A stretch of 64,000 bases of DNA from Telmatactis stephensoni (GCA_029948255.1 JALIZF010001858.1:62001-126000); one strand, 5' to 3'; positions 11,838 to 23,523 are shown, counted from the stretch's first letter. Made by a program: numbers and translations. Notes: generated from the sequence alone by a model not told the origin.

Positions 11838-12116
11838 AATATACAGTCAATCCCTAAAAGGTTGTTCAGTTGAAAAGATGTTTAGAGAACAACAAAGTCA
11901 TTTGCATATTACATGTTTTTAAGTTTTTACAAGAATCTTCAATATCAAGTTGCAAAATCCCAATGCACTGCTGTAGATAGCATTAATAAGCGATTTTATC
12001 TGAAGTTTTAAATTGAAACTTGCCGAGAATTTAAAAAAGAGTTTTATGCAAATGACTTTGTTGTTGTCTTTATGTCTTTTCAACTAAACAATCTTTTCGG
12101 GATCGACTGTATATAC
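11838..12116. mobile_element. Foldback MITE with ATACAGTCAATCCC-type ends
   Basis: Left arm ATATACAGTCAATCCCTAAA through AAAGTCATTTGCATA is mirrored by TATGCAAATGACTTTG through GGGATCGACTGTATAT. The arms are about 85 bp and the whole about 280 bp. It almost abuts the element ending at 11790. Confidence 0.85.
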
Positions 12117-13380
12117 TGCATCCACTGTTCTACAATTCACACTTATTTATTCAAAAACTATTCCAGCTATACGTACCTATTTAACACTTGCGAAAAAGTA
12201 TAATTAATTAGAATTAATTAAACTACACCTCAAGAAGCCTCTTTAAAAACGCTAGGGATTTAATTTATTGAATAAATTGCTATTACATTTGCATTGTTTC
12301 TTTCCGGCTCGTTTTTCCGTGTACAACAGAATATTCTCTTTCCTACACTCTTGACTGCTCTTCGAAGGTCTCGCATCCGCCATAGATACAGCAATGGGCT
12401 GATTGTGGAATTGAAGAACACTACTAGTTCGCTTGTCTCTAAAGCTAATGACCGATTTTCGCTCCATATGCTTAACTCCTCTTTAAATATATATATGCTA
12501 ATAGATCTTTGGAATTAAGAAATTAAAGTCGGTATTTGCCAACGGTTAACGTATTTGGTAACAGTCTGGTTTTGGTACAATTTTCAGCTATCAGCGGAGG
12601 CGTGACAACGTCGGCAATCTGGCATGCACCACGGGCCAAGAAAAGCTATTTTTAACTCTAAACTGATTTCAATTATTGAGGTTTAAAACTAGAACTTAAA
12701 CAGCGATTTTTTTGTCTTATAGTATGAAAAATGATCTTTTTTCTGGATTTGTAGCCCATTGAAGTCTGAAGATTGAGTTAAAAGCGATCATCCATATTCC
12801 TTTCCGAGAAAACGTCATGCCCTTGGGACGCCGCATTAAAGATGTCATGCTGGTGTTTTTCCTTTCTAATTTTGTTATTGTCTCTTCTGGTATAATTGTG
12901 ACCTCAAATTCAGGGGAAGTATATAAGTCTATTAATGGCCTAATTCTATATTTACGACATTGACATTTTTGTTTTGAAGATGGTACGTAGGGAAACGCCA
13001 CAAGGTGTAGAGAAGAGGACGTAAATCTATGCCAGATGGCTTAGGTTTTGATATAGAGTTCTAAGTGTGACATCACAAAAATTGATTTCGATTTTTTCCT
13101 GATTTTGATAGTACGTTATGAGAGAAAATATTGAAAATTTGAGGAAAATTTGATAAGATAGCGGCTGAGATATGATAAGTTGAATTTAAAATTTCCACAA
13201 ATCACTGTACTTTGGTATCTATACTGTATCTACACAAGCACGTTTTTCTTGATATATTTTTCCTTGCCAAAGAAGACTTCCTCGTGTAACACGATGAGAA
13301 ATTGTCATTTTGTCAAGTTGCCTTGATGTAGAGAAGCTGCCGTGCCAGTTTCTTCCTTGTCAAGGAAACACTTCAGTAAA
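12117..13380. other. Intergenic, no gene recognised
   Basis: Short reading frames at 12252-12518 and 12717-13001 lack recognisable domains and overlap each other on opposite strands. I see no convincing gene, RNA or repeat boundary here. Confidence 0.4.
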
Positions 13381-13395
13381 GTGATAAAAACGACG

Positions 13396-13423
13396 TTTCG
13401 AAGCTGTCATGCTTCATCCTCAG
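13396..13423 (-). ncRNA. Hammerhead-ribozyme-like core motif
   Basis: The minus strand reads CTGAGGA, then a 5-bp stem GAAGC/GCTTC with an ATGACA loop, then GAAAC. That is the CUGANGA-stem II-GAAA order of a hammerhead core. I could not pair a clean stem III with a UH cleavage site, nor stem I, so it is probably a degenerate relic from a Penelope-like or related retroelement end. Confidence 0.35.
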
Positions 13424-13610
13424 GTTATGATTCAGCTCTCTTCAAAGTTACTTCAATGAAATGTTAGGATAGCTTGTATCAAGATGAAGATTTGCTTGTG
13501 AGACGGACTACGTACAAGAGAAAATACTTGTTAAGGAAAACTTGATCGTAAATAGATGCGGATTTTGATAATTTGGAGAATATATTCGGCTGGCCATAAC
13601 TACTCTGTTA

Positions 13611-13688
13611 ATTATCTGAACAAATTCTCTTGTCCATGCAGTAAGTGTGAGCTCACACTTACTGGACAAGAGAATTTGTTCAGATAAT
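13611..13688. repeat. Near-perfect hairpin/cruciform palindrome
   Basis: ATTATCTGAACAAATTCTC continues to AGTAAGTGTGAG, followed immediately by the exact inverse. The only asymmetry I see is an extra ATGC at 13636-13639 in the left arm. Arms are 37 bp with no loop. Confidence 0.95.
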
Positions 13689-13689
13689 C

Positions 13690-15231
13690 AACTCCGGCGG
13701 TGTGGGTGCATGTTAGGGTATTAATACCATGAATGGCTCAGTTTTATATTGACGTTCAATGATAATTTTCTTAATTCAGAGTGGTGTGGATGCTCGCCCA
13801 CACGGCGGCAACAACTAAAGCCGACGCGAATGGGCAGTTACGTAGATCCATGAATGGCTCACTTTATATTTTCATAGTTGTTTATGAAGTTCGTTATGAT
13901 TTCTTTTCCGACTATGTTGAGGCGAATTTGAATGCATGCAAATGAGATGTAATGTAAATTTGTGAGTGGGGTTTTACTGCTTAATTAAAATCTCTTTTGA
14001 AAAATCGTGATATTTTTCCACGGAGTTGGTTTTTTGTTTGTTTGTTTGTTTTGTTTTGTTTTGTTTACTTTTGTCTCATTAGGAACCTATGACCCTATGA
14101 TAGGTTACTGCTTAATTATTTGTTTAATTGATCTTGATTTTATTTACCATCATTTTGTTTTAAGGGTGCTGGGATATATTTCGTTACTAAGCAACGTGGT
14201 TGCTATGTTGGCTGTAAAAGCGAGTGTCAGAGCTCCTTGACGTCTTCGATTTTACGATGTTTTGAGAAAATGTCACTTTTGGAATGCCCCCGTTTCTTTG
14301 GGTCTTAAAGGTTCGCCTTTCTATCGAGAGAGCGGGAAATATAATTTTTCATCAACAAAATATGCTACGAATTTCTCAAATTATCAGTCGGCCGAAGTTA
14401 AGCAAAATAATGGGTCAAAACATTGTGAGTGAAAGTCTTAAAACCAAATATAAGTATATTGAAGCTGTTCATTATGATGCAGCCGGAATATAAAGTGTTC
14501 TCCAATGCGCATGCACAAACAGCTGGTTTTCATTTTAAATACTATAATCTTTGAGGAGATTGCAGCTAAAATAATTATTTTTATCCTGCAATGTTTTATG
14601 TATTATACTCCACAAAGTTACATATGGGTTTTCTAGAAAAGTGTAAAATGCCGAAGTTATCTGCAAAAATGTCTTTACGAAGACGAAAAAAATTAAAGAG
14701 CTCTAAAAAATTTATTTGTCAACGAAATGAAAAACACATACGTCACTTTGTGCACCTTGAAGAATAAAGCCATACTATGTAAGAATTGAATAAAAATGTT
14801 TTGAAACGGCAAAAATTATAGAAATTTTCCGTTCCGATGACGTCATTTCACGTGATCCTCTTTGCCGTTTGCCGTTTCTCGTGTACGTGATGCTTAATCT
14901 CTCGAATAACAAACGTTTTATCGAAGCACAAAAATCTTCGTGAAAGCACACTAGTTGGCTCAGTACCGTTTCTATATAAACATGTGACGCACATACACAA
15001 AAAAGCACTATTTGGCCTATAAGGTGTTTAAGCTACAGATCTGTTTTACTTTTTTGATTTTTTTTTGATTTTTTTTAATTTTTAAGGATCCGACTTGATG
15101 TATATGAGGACTAATGGATTTAAAAGCTAAATAAAACATTGTTTAAATGAAACAGATTCTGCGTATCCTTATTCAAAGATTTTTTACTCCGACGAAGAGC
15201 TAAGGTTCAGTAAGTTATTTCGATCGCTTTT
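13690..15231. other. Intergenic, no gene recognised
   Basis: Contains a direct repeat of CCATGAATGGCTCA (about 13728 and 13848), a GTTT/GTTTT tract at 14030-14065, and a GCCGTTTGCCGTTTC motif near 14861 that resembles the one at 19341. Short reading frames here have no recognisable domain. Confidence 0.4.
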
Positions 15232-15374
15232 TATAGGGGGATTTCACGGCAGCCATGTTTGTGGTCAAAATAATAGACCTTTTCTCCCAAGAGAAATGAA
15301 ATCTTTTGTCATTCAAAAACCTTCTATTGTACTTGCCCACAAACATGGCTGCCGTGAATCGAAACCCTTCTATA
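15232..15374. mobile_element. Short MITE with TTCACGGCAGCCATGTTTGT ends
   Basis: TTCACGGCAGCCATGTTTGT at the left is mirrored exactly by ACAAACATGGCTGCCGTGAA at the right. The outer ends TATAG/CTATA also pair. About 143 bp, with no coding capacity. Confidence 0.85.
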
Positions 15375-15832
15375 CGGTGTTACAGATTTCCATTCATCTC
15401 TTGTTGTATTTTTATACTCTGACACAGCCTAAACTAGTTCACTCGTTAATCTCCTTTTGCAATTCAAAAATATATATATTTGTTATGCCTCTAACCAGCT
15501 GAAAGCGTGCTATTTGAGTGAACGCGGAGGCCCCCTGCCTGATGCCTAATAAAACGGTTTGTTTTCCATTCAAAAACAGTTTTATTACCAAATTTAATCA
15601 TCATTGCGTGTTAAGTATTCGAGCTTTTAATTAACGTGACGTGGGCTAGGAAAAGACTGCAGTCACCACAATTCACTCTATTTAATCATGAATTTTTTTG
15701 TCAATACATGCTTCATTTTATCTTAGTTACGTATAGTTCCCAACACGATTAATACAGATACAGGCTCTGCCAATATGAACACGATTTCAACAATTTTTGC
15801 TTGGGTCAGAAAACGGAACATTTCGATTTTTT

Positions 15833-15859
15833 GGGGGTGGGGGGTGGGGTGGGGGGTGA
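15833..15859 (+). other. G-rich tract, quadruplex-prone
   Basis: Runs of four to six G separated by single T bases (GGGGGTGGGGGGTGGGG). The spacing meets the usual G-quadruplex pattern on this strand. Confidence 0.6.
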
Positions 15860-16094
15860 AATGCATGTTTCTACAAGGACGAGGACTTCAATTTGAAAGG
15901 TTGATATCGTAGGTGTACATGTGTAACTTTAAAAACAAAATTAAAATTATTTGCTTATAAAAGACACTTGGTGTACATGTTCGACAGTCAACAGGTATCT
16001 ACAAAAAAAATGATCTTTTATAAAAGATATATAAAAAACATAGATAATTAGATAAATTAATATATTAATAATCTTTTCACAGCAGCATATCCAC

Positions 16095-16352
16095 ATAGTA
16101 GTTCTTCATCTGCTGGCACCCACACTCACTACCCCTACAGTAAATATCTTACATACACCTGTCAACTCGCATGTACATTTTTGCTAAGGGAGGAAAACTG
16201 ACCGGGGAACCCGGAGCAAAAAATTCTTGTTGCATGCAGGTAGAGAACAACATATCAGACAAAATCAAATCACATCAGGAACCAGCGTCCGAACTAGAAC
16301 TCGAACACGGACCACAGCGGTGAATGGCCATCGCTCTATCTGCTCGGCCACC
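16095..16352 (-). mobile_element. tRNA-headed SINE, family a, copy 1
   Basis: Read on the minus strand, the head has an A-box-like GGTGGCCGAGCAGATAGAGC and a B-box-like GTGTTCGAGTTC. The body contains TGTTGTTCTCTACC, GGTTCCCCGGTCAGTTTTCC and AGTGAGTGTGGGTG. The body aligns with a second copy at 23236-23436. It is a Pol III-type retroposon, not a functional tRNA. Confidence 0.75.
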
Positions 16353-16411
16353 TATTTATTCGCAGATTGATAAATTGTCGTTAAGCTGCGCATGCGTTTA
16401 AATGTTTATGT

Positions 16412-17519
16412 TACACCTTTTGCTGTTCATTAACCGCAAAGAAACATTCATTCAAGCGAAAAAGCATTGTCTTTAACGCGAACGAACATTCAATAACATA
16501 AGGGATTCTCAAGAGCGTGAAGGAACAATCATTAAGAAATTTAGCATAGAACTGGACAATCATACATAACTAAGCGTAGGTTCATTTACGTTTTCAAACT
16601 TTCATTAGCGCTTTATGTGCATTCAAGAAAACAAAACAAACATTCAATACCCAGTTTTGGACATTTAATTTCGCAATATATTTTTCTAGGTTTTACATCG
16701 TTTTCCTAGACATTTTTCAACGCATACTTTACACTTAAAGCAAAAAAGCGTCATTAATCCTTGGATATGTTCTTGATTTAAGCATCTTGGTAGGTAGGTT
16801 TGCATATTGTTATACCATTGAATCTGTGGTTTTCTTGGGAGCCTTCGTCTTAGTTCTGCGTTTATTGCACATTCGTTAGCGTACAGTCCTCATCTACGAT
16901 GTCCGCCAAGCATCGCTTCATTTGATCGTCAACCTAAACGTTGTTTCTCCCACCTCGTGGGAGCTCTTCAATCCTTCCTTCACGAATATAGCGGGCTACG
17001 ATACTTCTGGCCTGTTGAACGATTGACACCCAATAGTAGCAGCAACCAACAGATAATCTTCAGCGGAGTATTCATACGCCCTTACAAGACGCTCTCTGAC
17101 TTCGTTCACAATTCTATTTCTATGTTGAGTCATATTGCGATATTCAAACACAATGTCTAAAAAACATCACTATCTTCCTTTTATAGCTGGTACAGATTTG
17201 TTTAACATTGTAAAAGTTGCATTTCACGCTGAAATTTGACTAGAAAAATATATTGCGAAATTAAATGTCCAAAACTTGGTATTGAAATGTCTGTTTTGTT
17301 TTCTTGAATGCACATAAAGCGCTAATGAAAGTTTGAAAACGTAAATGAACCTACGCTTCAGTTATGCATGATGTCAGTTCTATGCTAAATTTCTTAATGA
17401 TTGTTCCTTCACGCTCTTGAGACTCCCTTAATGTTATTGAATGTTCGTTCGCGTTAAAGACAATGCTCCTTTCGCTTGAATGAAAGTTTCTTTGCGGTTA
17501 ATGAACAGCAAAAGGTGTA
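16412..17519 (-). mobile_element. Decayed Tc1/mariner-like transposon with long inverted arms
   Basis: Arms of about 290 bp (16412-16700 and 17235-17519) are inverted copies: ACACCTTTTGCTGTTCATTA against TAATGAACAGCAAAAGGTGT, flanked by TA on both sides. The ~530-bp centre, read on the minus strand, gives pieces of a transposase DNA-binding region broken by several frameshifts and stops: IVNEVRERLVRAYEYS, EGRIEELPRGG, VDDQMKRCLADIVDE and AELRRRLPRKP. These resemble the N-terminal helix-turn-helix region of Tc1/IS630-type transposases. The catalytic DDE part is missing, so this is a non-autonomous deletion derivative. Its right end is only about 40 bp from the neighbouring GPCR stop codon. Confidence 0.75.
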
Positions 17520-17561
17520 CTTTCTTTTCGCTCCAAGAATAATGTTGTGATCCTGAAGTCT

Positions 17562-18515
17562 TTACTTAATAATACTTTTCAGTTTTGTTTTCACTGCCTG
17601 ACGTAGATCGGCAATACGCCATAAGTATACAATCGGATTAATAGAAGAGTTCATGAACACGATCAGTTCGCTAAAAGTTGTGAACAGATAGGTAAATCGT
17701 CTGTATTGACTACGTGAAGCGTTCGGCACAAGTAAATAAATTGCTGCATTTGTACCAGAGCTACAGACGTAAGGAAAGTAAGACAACAAAATAATACAGA
17801 ACACAAGTACAGTTGTTCTTAAAGATCGCTTGTACTTCAAAAAATGAAAGTCTTCTTTCTTCATTGGTGCTCCATCATCGGAAGGTGAAACTGGAGCAGC
17901 AAGTTTTTTTAGTTTATAAAAGCACATACCGTAACAAACTGCTATGATAGCCAGCAAAGTAAATAAGTATAGACAACAGAAGGTGGCAATTCCAATTATA
18001 TCTGATTTGGTGAAGAAAATCGTTACCGCAGCCCCTCCAGTTAGTATATACCAAAGCAAAAGAATGCCGAAAACTCTTTTTGAGGTGACAGTAGTTCGAT
18101 AGCGTGTTTTAAGACTGATAGCAAGTAACCGATCAATACTTATAAGTGTGAGTGTAAATAAAGATAAAGCACCCATCCAATAACAAATGTATCTACCACC
18201 AATCCATGTATGACAAAATACATTCTCTAGGTTTTGTAATACACTAATGTTTGTTACTGCCATAAACGTATCTCCAAACAACCCAATAATGAGATCTGTA
18301 ACCGCTAGGCTAGCAATGAGAACGTAGGACGGATTATGAAGAGTTGGTGTTTTCCAGATGGTGAAAAGGACCAAATAGTTTAATAACAGAGAAAGGAATG
18401 ATGTTAAGATGTAGGTTGATGTCAATATGACTCTATAGGTCGGCATCTTGATATCAAAGATTCCGTAAAAACAGCTCTCATTCGCGCCGATGGCTTCACT
18501 TTGATTCATCTTCAA
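17562..18515 (-). CDS. Class A GPCR, single exon (paralogue of 24137-25096)
   Basis: 317 residues, intronless, seven hydrophobic segments. TM1 holds LLLNYLVLF and TM2 SYVLIASLAVTDLIIG. TM3 starts at the conserved Cys in NVFCHTW and ends SIDRLLAI (DRL in place of DRY). TM6 has LLSYFPY, and TM7 has a canonical NPIVY (NSSINPIVYLWR). The second extracellular loop is very short and lacks the usual disulfide Cys, a trait of the melanocortin/adenosine-like (MECA) group. N-glycosylation is possible at NES and NQS before TM1. The ligand cannot be read from sequence. An upstream in-frame Met two codons before MNQSEA makes the start slightly uncertain. The 3' end lies almost against the Tc1-like element. 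Confidence 0.93.
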   Translation of the reverse strand: MKMNQSEAIGANESCFYGIFDIKMPTYRVILTSTYILTSFLSLLLNYLVLFTIWKTPTLHNPSYVLIASLAVTDLIIGLFGDTFMAVTNISVLQNLENVFCHTWIGGRYICYWMGALSLFTLTLISIDRLLAISLKTRYRTTVTSKRVFGILLLWYILTGGAAVTIFFTKSDIIGIATFCCLYLFTLLAIIAVCYGMCFYKLKKLAAPVSPSDDGAPMKKEDFHFLKYKRSLRTTVLVFCIILLSYFPYVCSSGTNAAIYLLVPNASRSQYRRFTYLFTTFSELIVFMNSSINPIVYLWRIADLRQAVKTKLKSIIK

Positions 18516-18937
18516 TCAATCTTCTTTTGAACCGCCCAACATCAGCACTTTAGTTTAGCGTGATTACTTTTAAAGTAAAAAAATTAAACGAATGTCTCTT
18601 CAATTCGGTGTAGTTTTAAACAGCTAGAAATTATTTACCTTAAAAGTAGCCTGACTTATAAGGTAAAATCGACTCAAAATCTTGTAAAGACGCCAGGTGA
18701 AGGCTAGTTAAAGGAATTGGAATTAATGAAAGAAATTTTTGAACCTTTCAAATGCTGCTTCCATTAAGATCATTTTGGTTGTTGTTCATTAACCAATCCG
18801 GAAATCAAAAATGTTTTTTTTCTTCCCCGTGGTGAGAGTGCATTAACTTTATTAAAGCGTCTTAAGGTTCGAGTAGTTTTTCATTGACAATTTCTCGGTA
18901 CTTTTCATTTTAGGAATGAATGAATGAATACCTTTAA

Positions 18938-19076
18938 TTCATTTATCCCACACCATAGGAAATATAGCCAATCAGAAAGCAGGAAAGCCGTTGTATATTC
19001 AGCGGTATTCAACTGTCTCTTCCCATGATACATTGCGGTTATTGTTTGTATTTTCTATCGTGTGGGATAGAATAAA
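18938..19076. mobile_element. Short MITE with TTATCCCACACCATAGG ends
   Basis: Left TTATCCCACACCATAGGAAA is mirrored by TTTTCTATCGTGTGGGATAG with a few mismatches. About 138 bp, upstream of the minus-strand GPCR. Confidence 0.75.
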
Positions 19077-19368
19077 CATTGTGTATAGCCGTAAAGCCTC
19101 ATCATTTAGCGCGCGGTTTGCCGTCAATCCTGATAATAGCGACATTAAACATTACGCACATAGGTAGATGGCAGTGAGAATTTCTTGACCGAATTTTTTC
19201 GCCTCTATCATTGCGTGTTTAATTTGGCACTCAAACAAGCCAGTGACTTTTCACGTTGACGGCAAATGCGAAATGACTCACTCTCGCGTTAAAACTTCAG
19301 CGCCAGACGCGAACAAATAAAGCAGGCCACTGGTCCTCTCTGCCGTCTGCCGTCTGCCGTTTCCCGTC

Positions 19369-19560
19369 TGCCAAGAGAACAATAGGTTTGAGTAAATGAC
19401 GTCATTTGCATACAATTCAGATGCTAATATACTTGATAACTTTTGATCTCTCTTTTATGAATATAAATAAAATATGTTGCTGTGTGATTATGGGATCCAT
19501 ATAGCTAAGTTCAATCGAGTTTCAAGTCATTTTCAAATTTCATCGTCGTCCCACTTTAAA
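19369..19560 (+). repeat. Dispersed repeat R1, copy 1
   Basis: From GCCAAGAGAACAATAG to CATCGTCGTCCCACTTTAAA this aligns with 53547-53729 at over 90 percent by eye. It shares GAGTAAATGACGTCATTTGC and GTTGCTGTGTGATTAT. No inverted ends or coding frame, so the class is unknown. GCCGT(C/T)TGCCG motifs precede this copy. Confidence 0.85.
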
Positions 19561-20567
19561 CGCCAACTGCGCGCCATTGCCCCACTGAGGTCGTTAATAG
19601 CATAATCAATAAGTATCAAATAAAAAACTGAGACAGTACTCCATGTTCGATAAGATGAATTTCGAAAAAATCGCAAAAATTTAAATTATCAAAATATTTT
19701 GCGCATACAGTTTTGTCGGCCCTTAATCGGTCGAGAATATTCCGGCCACTTTAGTTAACAATCAAAATGCTGGATATGTATGCACTTGTGTCAACAAGCG
19801 TGTAATTTGCTCGAGTGACAACTGATAAGCGTTTTTTTTTTCTTGTTGTTTGTTGTGTTCGTTGTCGTTGGTGGACGACCCCGTGGAGGTAGTGTTGTCG
19901 TTGTTGCTACATTTCTTACGAGTTCTCTTTTTAACTCGTGTATACGCGTAGCGTAGAAACGAGTTATTGTAGTGACCCGAATATGCAAATGTGTCACTCG
20001 CTCGCTCATAAAGGTGTTAGCAGATCGATATCTAAACGGCGACCGATGTAGCACGAAGTAACCACGAAGTATTTACCATACGTTTTCGGATCGTTAATAT
20101 ACGTCGATCGCTAAAGAATTCGATCTTCGATAGAATAGCACTGAAATATAATATACATAGGGAAAGTTTAAATACACCAGTTCTTCACAGGGAGCCTTTG
20201 ATTTACAAGAAGCTGTGGCCTAGTGAATATTCTGCCGACATTAAAAAAATGGTCGTTTAGTATAATAGATCAGTTTCTAAAGTTTTCACGCTCTCCAGAA
20301 AACTGTCGTGTCAGGGGAGGCAAATGAAGACAAAACGCTACTATACTTATGTATTAAATTATTTGATACAAACATAATATAACTAGGGAATTAAGCAAGA
20401 CAAAAACAAAATAGTTGTGGTTTTAGCAGCCAGTAGGGGTGCCTTGTAACTTCCTGAGGAGCCCATTAACGTAGATCAAACAACGGATCTTCAGAATCTC
20501 TACTAACTCTTACATGAAGTTTTTTGACTGGAATCATAAGCACGAGTAGTATATGGAAAAAGCTAGG
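19561..20567. other. Intergenic downstream of the ENPP-like gene
   Basis: 3' flank of the minus-strand ENPP gene. The frame at 19791-20054 has no recognisable domain. No AATAAA signal is obvious just after the ENPP stop. Confidence 0.4.
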
Positions 20568-22221
20568 TTAATCATTATCTAAGATCAACAATAAAATATT
20601 ATAAACAAAAATCCCGACAAAAGGCAAAGAAGAGGCCATCGTGATATCGCCGCTTGATGGGCTGCCATCTTCAAGAATTTCTTTCATATTTTCAAGAGAG
20701 CCGTTGTTGGCCAGCGGTTTGATACCAAGGAGATGACACAACAAAGGATAGACGTCGATGGCTTGAAGCGCCTGCTTTGTCTTATAGCCCCGCTTAAAGG
20801 AAGGACCGTGGGCGTAGAATATCGCACCGAGAGATTTTGTCGCTTGCCATCCGTGGCCTAGGATGAAAAGTAAAGTATCCGGTCAATAATCAGATACACA
20901 AACTTTATTACAGAACAGAAATTATAAAAGGGAAATTAAGGAAGAAAAAGAAGAAAAATATGTTTTCCTTCTGTTGAAATGTTTGATATCTGAGTAGAAA
21001 TGATAGGAAATAGGGACCTTAAGCAACCTGAAAAGTACACCATTTCTTTCCTCCAAATTTTCATGAATATCATTACATCTAAATTTTGTTTTCAGCTTTA
21101 CCTGCATTTACCCAAGGTGTTATTTTTTCTGGTCGTTGTACACTTACAGTCCATCCAAGGTCTGGTTCGATGTAAATAGGTGGGATACGACGATTGTGCT
21201 TCCAATACAATCTTTCCGGGATGTCGTTTTTCTTGTAGATTGTCATTTGAGGAATATTAGCCTTGGTGAGGTTGTTGTATAACTCATCTAGTTTTCCTGG
21301 CTTTGGCCATAAATGAGCTATGACGCCCTGTTCAGACGCCATAAACGATTTTGTATCAACATAATCACTTAGATAAATGGTTCTGTTCGAAGATGTTTCA
21401 ATCATACTATGATCGGAGACAAATATAATATTGATTTTGTCAAATAAATTTGCATTTTTCAGCTCTTGGATTAAGTACCCAACAACTTCTTTGTCAACTT
21501 TTTCAATGGCTTTAATGAAATGGCCAGTACCAATTCCATACGAGTGCCCAGTTGAGTCTGGTTGGTTGATATACATTGCAGCAAACTTAGGAGGGTCTTC
21601 CAGTTTCATCCAACCAATAAGTTTATCAATGCGATTCTTGTTAGGAAGACTAAAGTTTGCAAAGCAGTGAATATACGGAGGCCAACCGGAACGAGTCTTG
21701 TTGCGGTATTTTGGAAGATCTTTGTAATTCTTATTCAACGCCGTACAGTTCTCAAAACATGTCAGCTTTTCATATAAACTGGGCTTTGTCTTGTAGCTAA
21801 AATACCCAGGCCAAAAGTGCACTGCGGAGCGATGCCCTTGTTTCTGGACTGTCAACCAAATTGGTTCAGCAGCATCGTAGAATTTAGGGTCAAAATTAGA
21901 ACAGTCATACTGGATAATGAACATCTCTTCGTAAAGAGGATCCCAAAAGTGGTTAGAAACAAGACCGTGGCTCTCAGGGTAGAGCCCTGTAAGGAATGTT
22001 TGATGTGTCGGCCATGTTTTAGTTGGCGTCACGGTCAACATGTAACTTGCTTTCACACCATGTCGTTCGATGTAGTCTAAATTAGAAGTGTTAGCTTTGC
22101 CGTTGGCGAACTGCCATCCAAGACCGTCCAGTGAAACTAGTAGCAATGGATACTCCGATTTGGCTGACACTACTGACACAAATATCAGCAGCGAGGCGAT
22201 TGTGTACAGTGTTCCAGGCAT
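20568..22221 (-). CDS. Ectonucleotide pyrophosphatase/phosphodiesterase, ENPP4/5-like
   Basis: Two exons, 22221-21102 and 20857-20568, join in phase 1 (GT-AG) to give about 469 residues. A signal peptide (residues 1-20, IASLLIFVSVVSA) precedes the alkaline-phosphatase-fold catalytic domain. Visible metal and catalytic residues are Asp32 in SLDG, the nucleophile Thr69 in PTKTWP, Asp222 and His226 in PDSTGHSYG, Asp270-His271 in SDHS, and His390 in YAHGPSFK (exon 2). LYPESHG and DVYPLLCHLLGI are family hallmarks. The tail SLPFVGIFVYNILLLIL forms a C-terminal membrane anchor, as in ENPP4/5. The family hydrolyses extracellular nucleotides or dinucleotides (for example Ap3A); the exact substrate is not readable. 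All catalytic positions seen are intact, so it is probably active. It lies between two paralogous GPCRs. Confidence 0.95.
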
Positions 22222-23235
22222 CGTGCTAGCCAGCCTGAAAAACTACCAAACATAATTGCTTGGGTTCAAACTAACTACTGATGAATCTCATTATCTCCCC
22301 TATAAAGTGGGGTAACACATTGACGGTCATATGCTCTCAACCAGACAATTAATATTCTATTGAAAACTTGTCATGCATTCAACAGCAAGAACAAATTCAA
22401 AGGAGATTATTGAGAATGACCTTATATGAGACCCAAAAATTCTTCGAAGAGTTCACTGATTTTAATATGAAAACTGAGAAATTTCGAAATGATTCTAAAA
22501 AGTGCCAGTAGAGGATCCTAGTACAATGATTTTATCCAACCCGTGAAAAGAAAAAATGGTAAACTAAATAATAAGTACCAGACTATAATTAAATCCATTG
22601 TTTTTGTTTGTTTTGCTTTGTTTTTGCTTTGGTTGTTGTTGTTGTTGTTGTTGTTGTTGTTCAATGTCAATAGTTAACTGAAAAGTATGTGGCTTAAAAT
22701 AGCGAGTCGCACGTTAAATGTTTGAGATGAACTCAGTTTGTCTCATACACATGTTTTCCCTTGTTTAAGAGAAATGTCCTAACAAAATTATTAATATTGA
22801 AAAATTTCAACAAAAAACGTCACAACATTAGCAATTTGGGTACTAGTTCTGCAATCTTGTGTTTGTAGACACCCTCCCCTCCTCCTTAAACACAATGTCG
22901 ATCAGCAGTTTAGCCCCCAGCATACCTTGTAAGCCCTTGTGGCACAGTTAGTCGAGGCTGGTTCTTTCACAGAAAACCCGCAATTTTGCAAAAATATGCT
23001 AATTGTAATGTAAAATTTTAAAGATATTTGGAAAAATATTTATGAGATTTTAGAGATAAAACTGAGATATAGTTAAGAATCTTTTTGGAGAATTTCCGGA
23101 TAGATTTCTCTAGGCATATAACATATGCGTAAGATTTCAAGCTGAATACTATTACCCTAAGTTAATTCCGAGGCATATTCCATTCATGAATACTCTTGAA
23201 TATTCGCCTTAATTTTTGTACAGTGGACGTATTGG
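22222..23235. other. Intergenic upstream of ENPP-like gene
   Basis: Contains a (GTT)n microsatellite at 22632-22661. No gene or promoter motif could be assigned with confidence. Confidence 0.4.
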
Positions 23236-23436
23236 CTGTTCTTCTGACACTCACACTCACTACGTACCTCTACATTAAATATTTTTCATACATCGTTCAA
23301 CTCACATGTTGATTTTTGCTGATGGAAGGAAAATCGGAGAACCTGGAGAAAAACCCTCGTGGCATGGTAGAGAACAACACATCAAACCAACTCAATTCAC
23401 ATATGACTCGATGCCCGAGCAGGGACTCGAACCTTG
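23236..23436 (-). mobile_element. tRNA-headed SINE, family a, copy 2
   Basis: On the minus strand it begins near a perfect-looking B box (GGTTCGAGTCCCTGCTCGGG). It continues with TGTTGTTCTCTACCATGCC, GAGGGTTTTTCTCCAGGTTC and AGTGAGTGTGAGTG. It aligns with 16095-16352; the A-box end is not clear. Confidence 0.75.
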
Positions 23437-23523
23437 ACGCGATTGTTTGATCATGAAATTCGTGTAATCTTTCGATGGAAATTTAATTTCCTTAACTGAG
23501 GTAGGTGGTCAATATATACCACA

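Noticed and set aside
13728..13861. CCATGAATGGCTCA repeats resembling an 18S rRNA phrase
   Set aside because: Only a short phrase matches; the flanking sequence is not rRNA.
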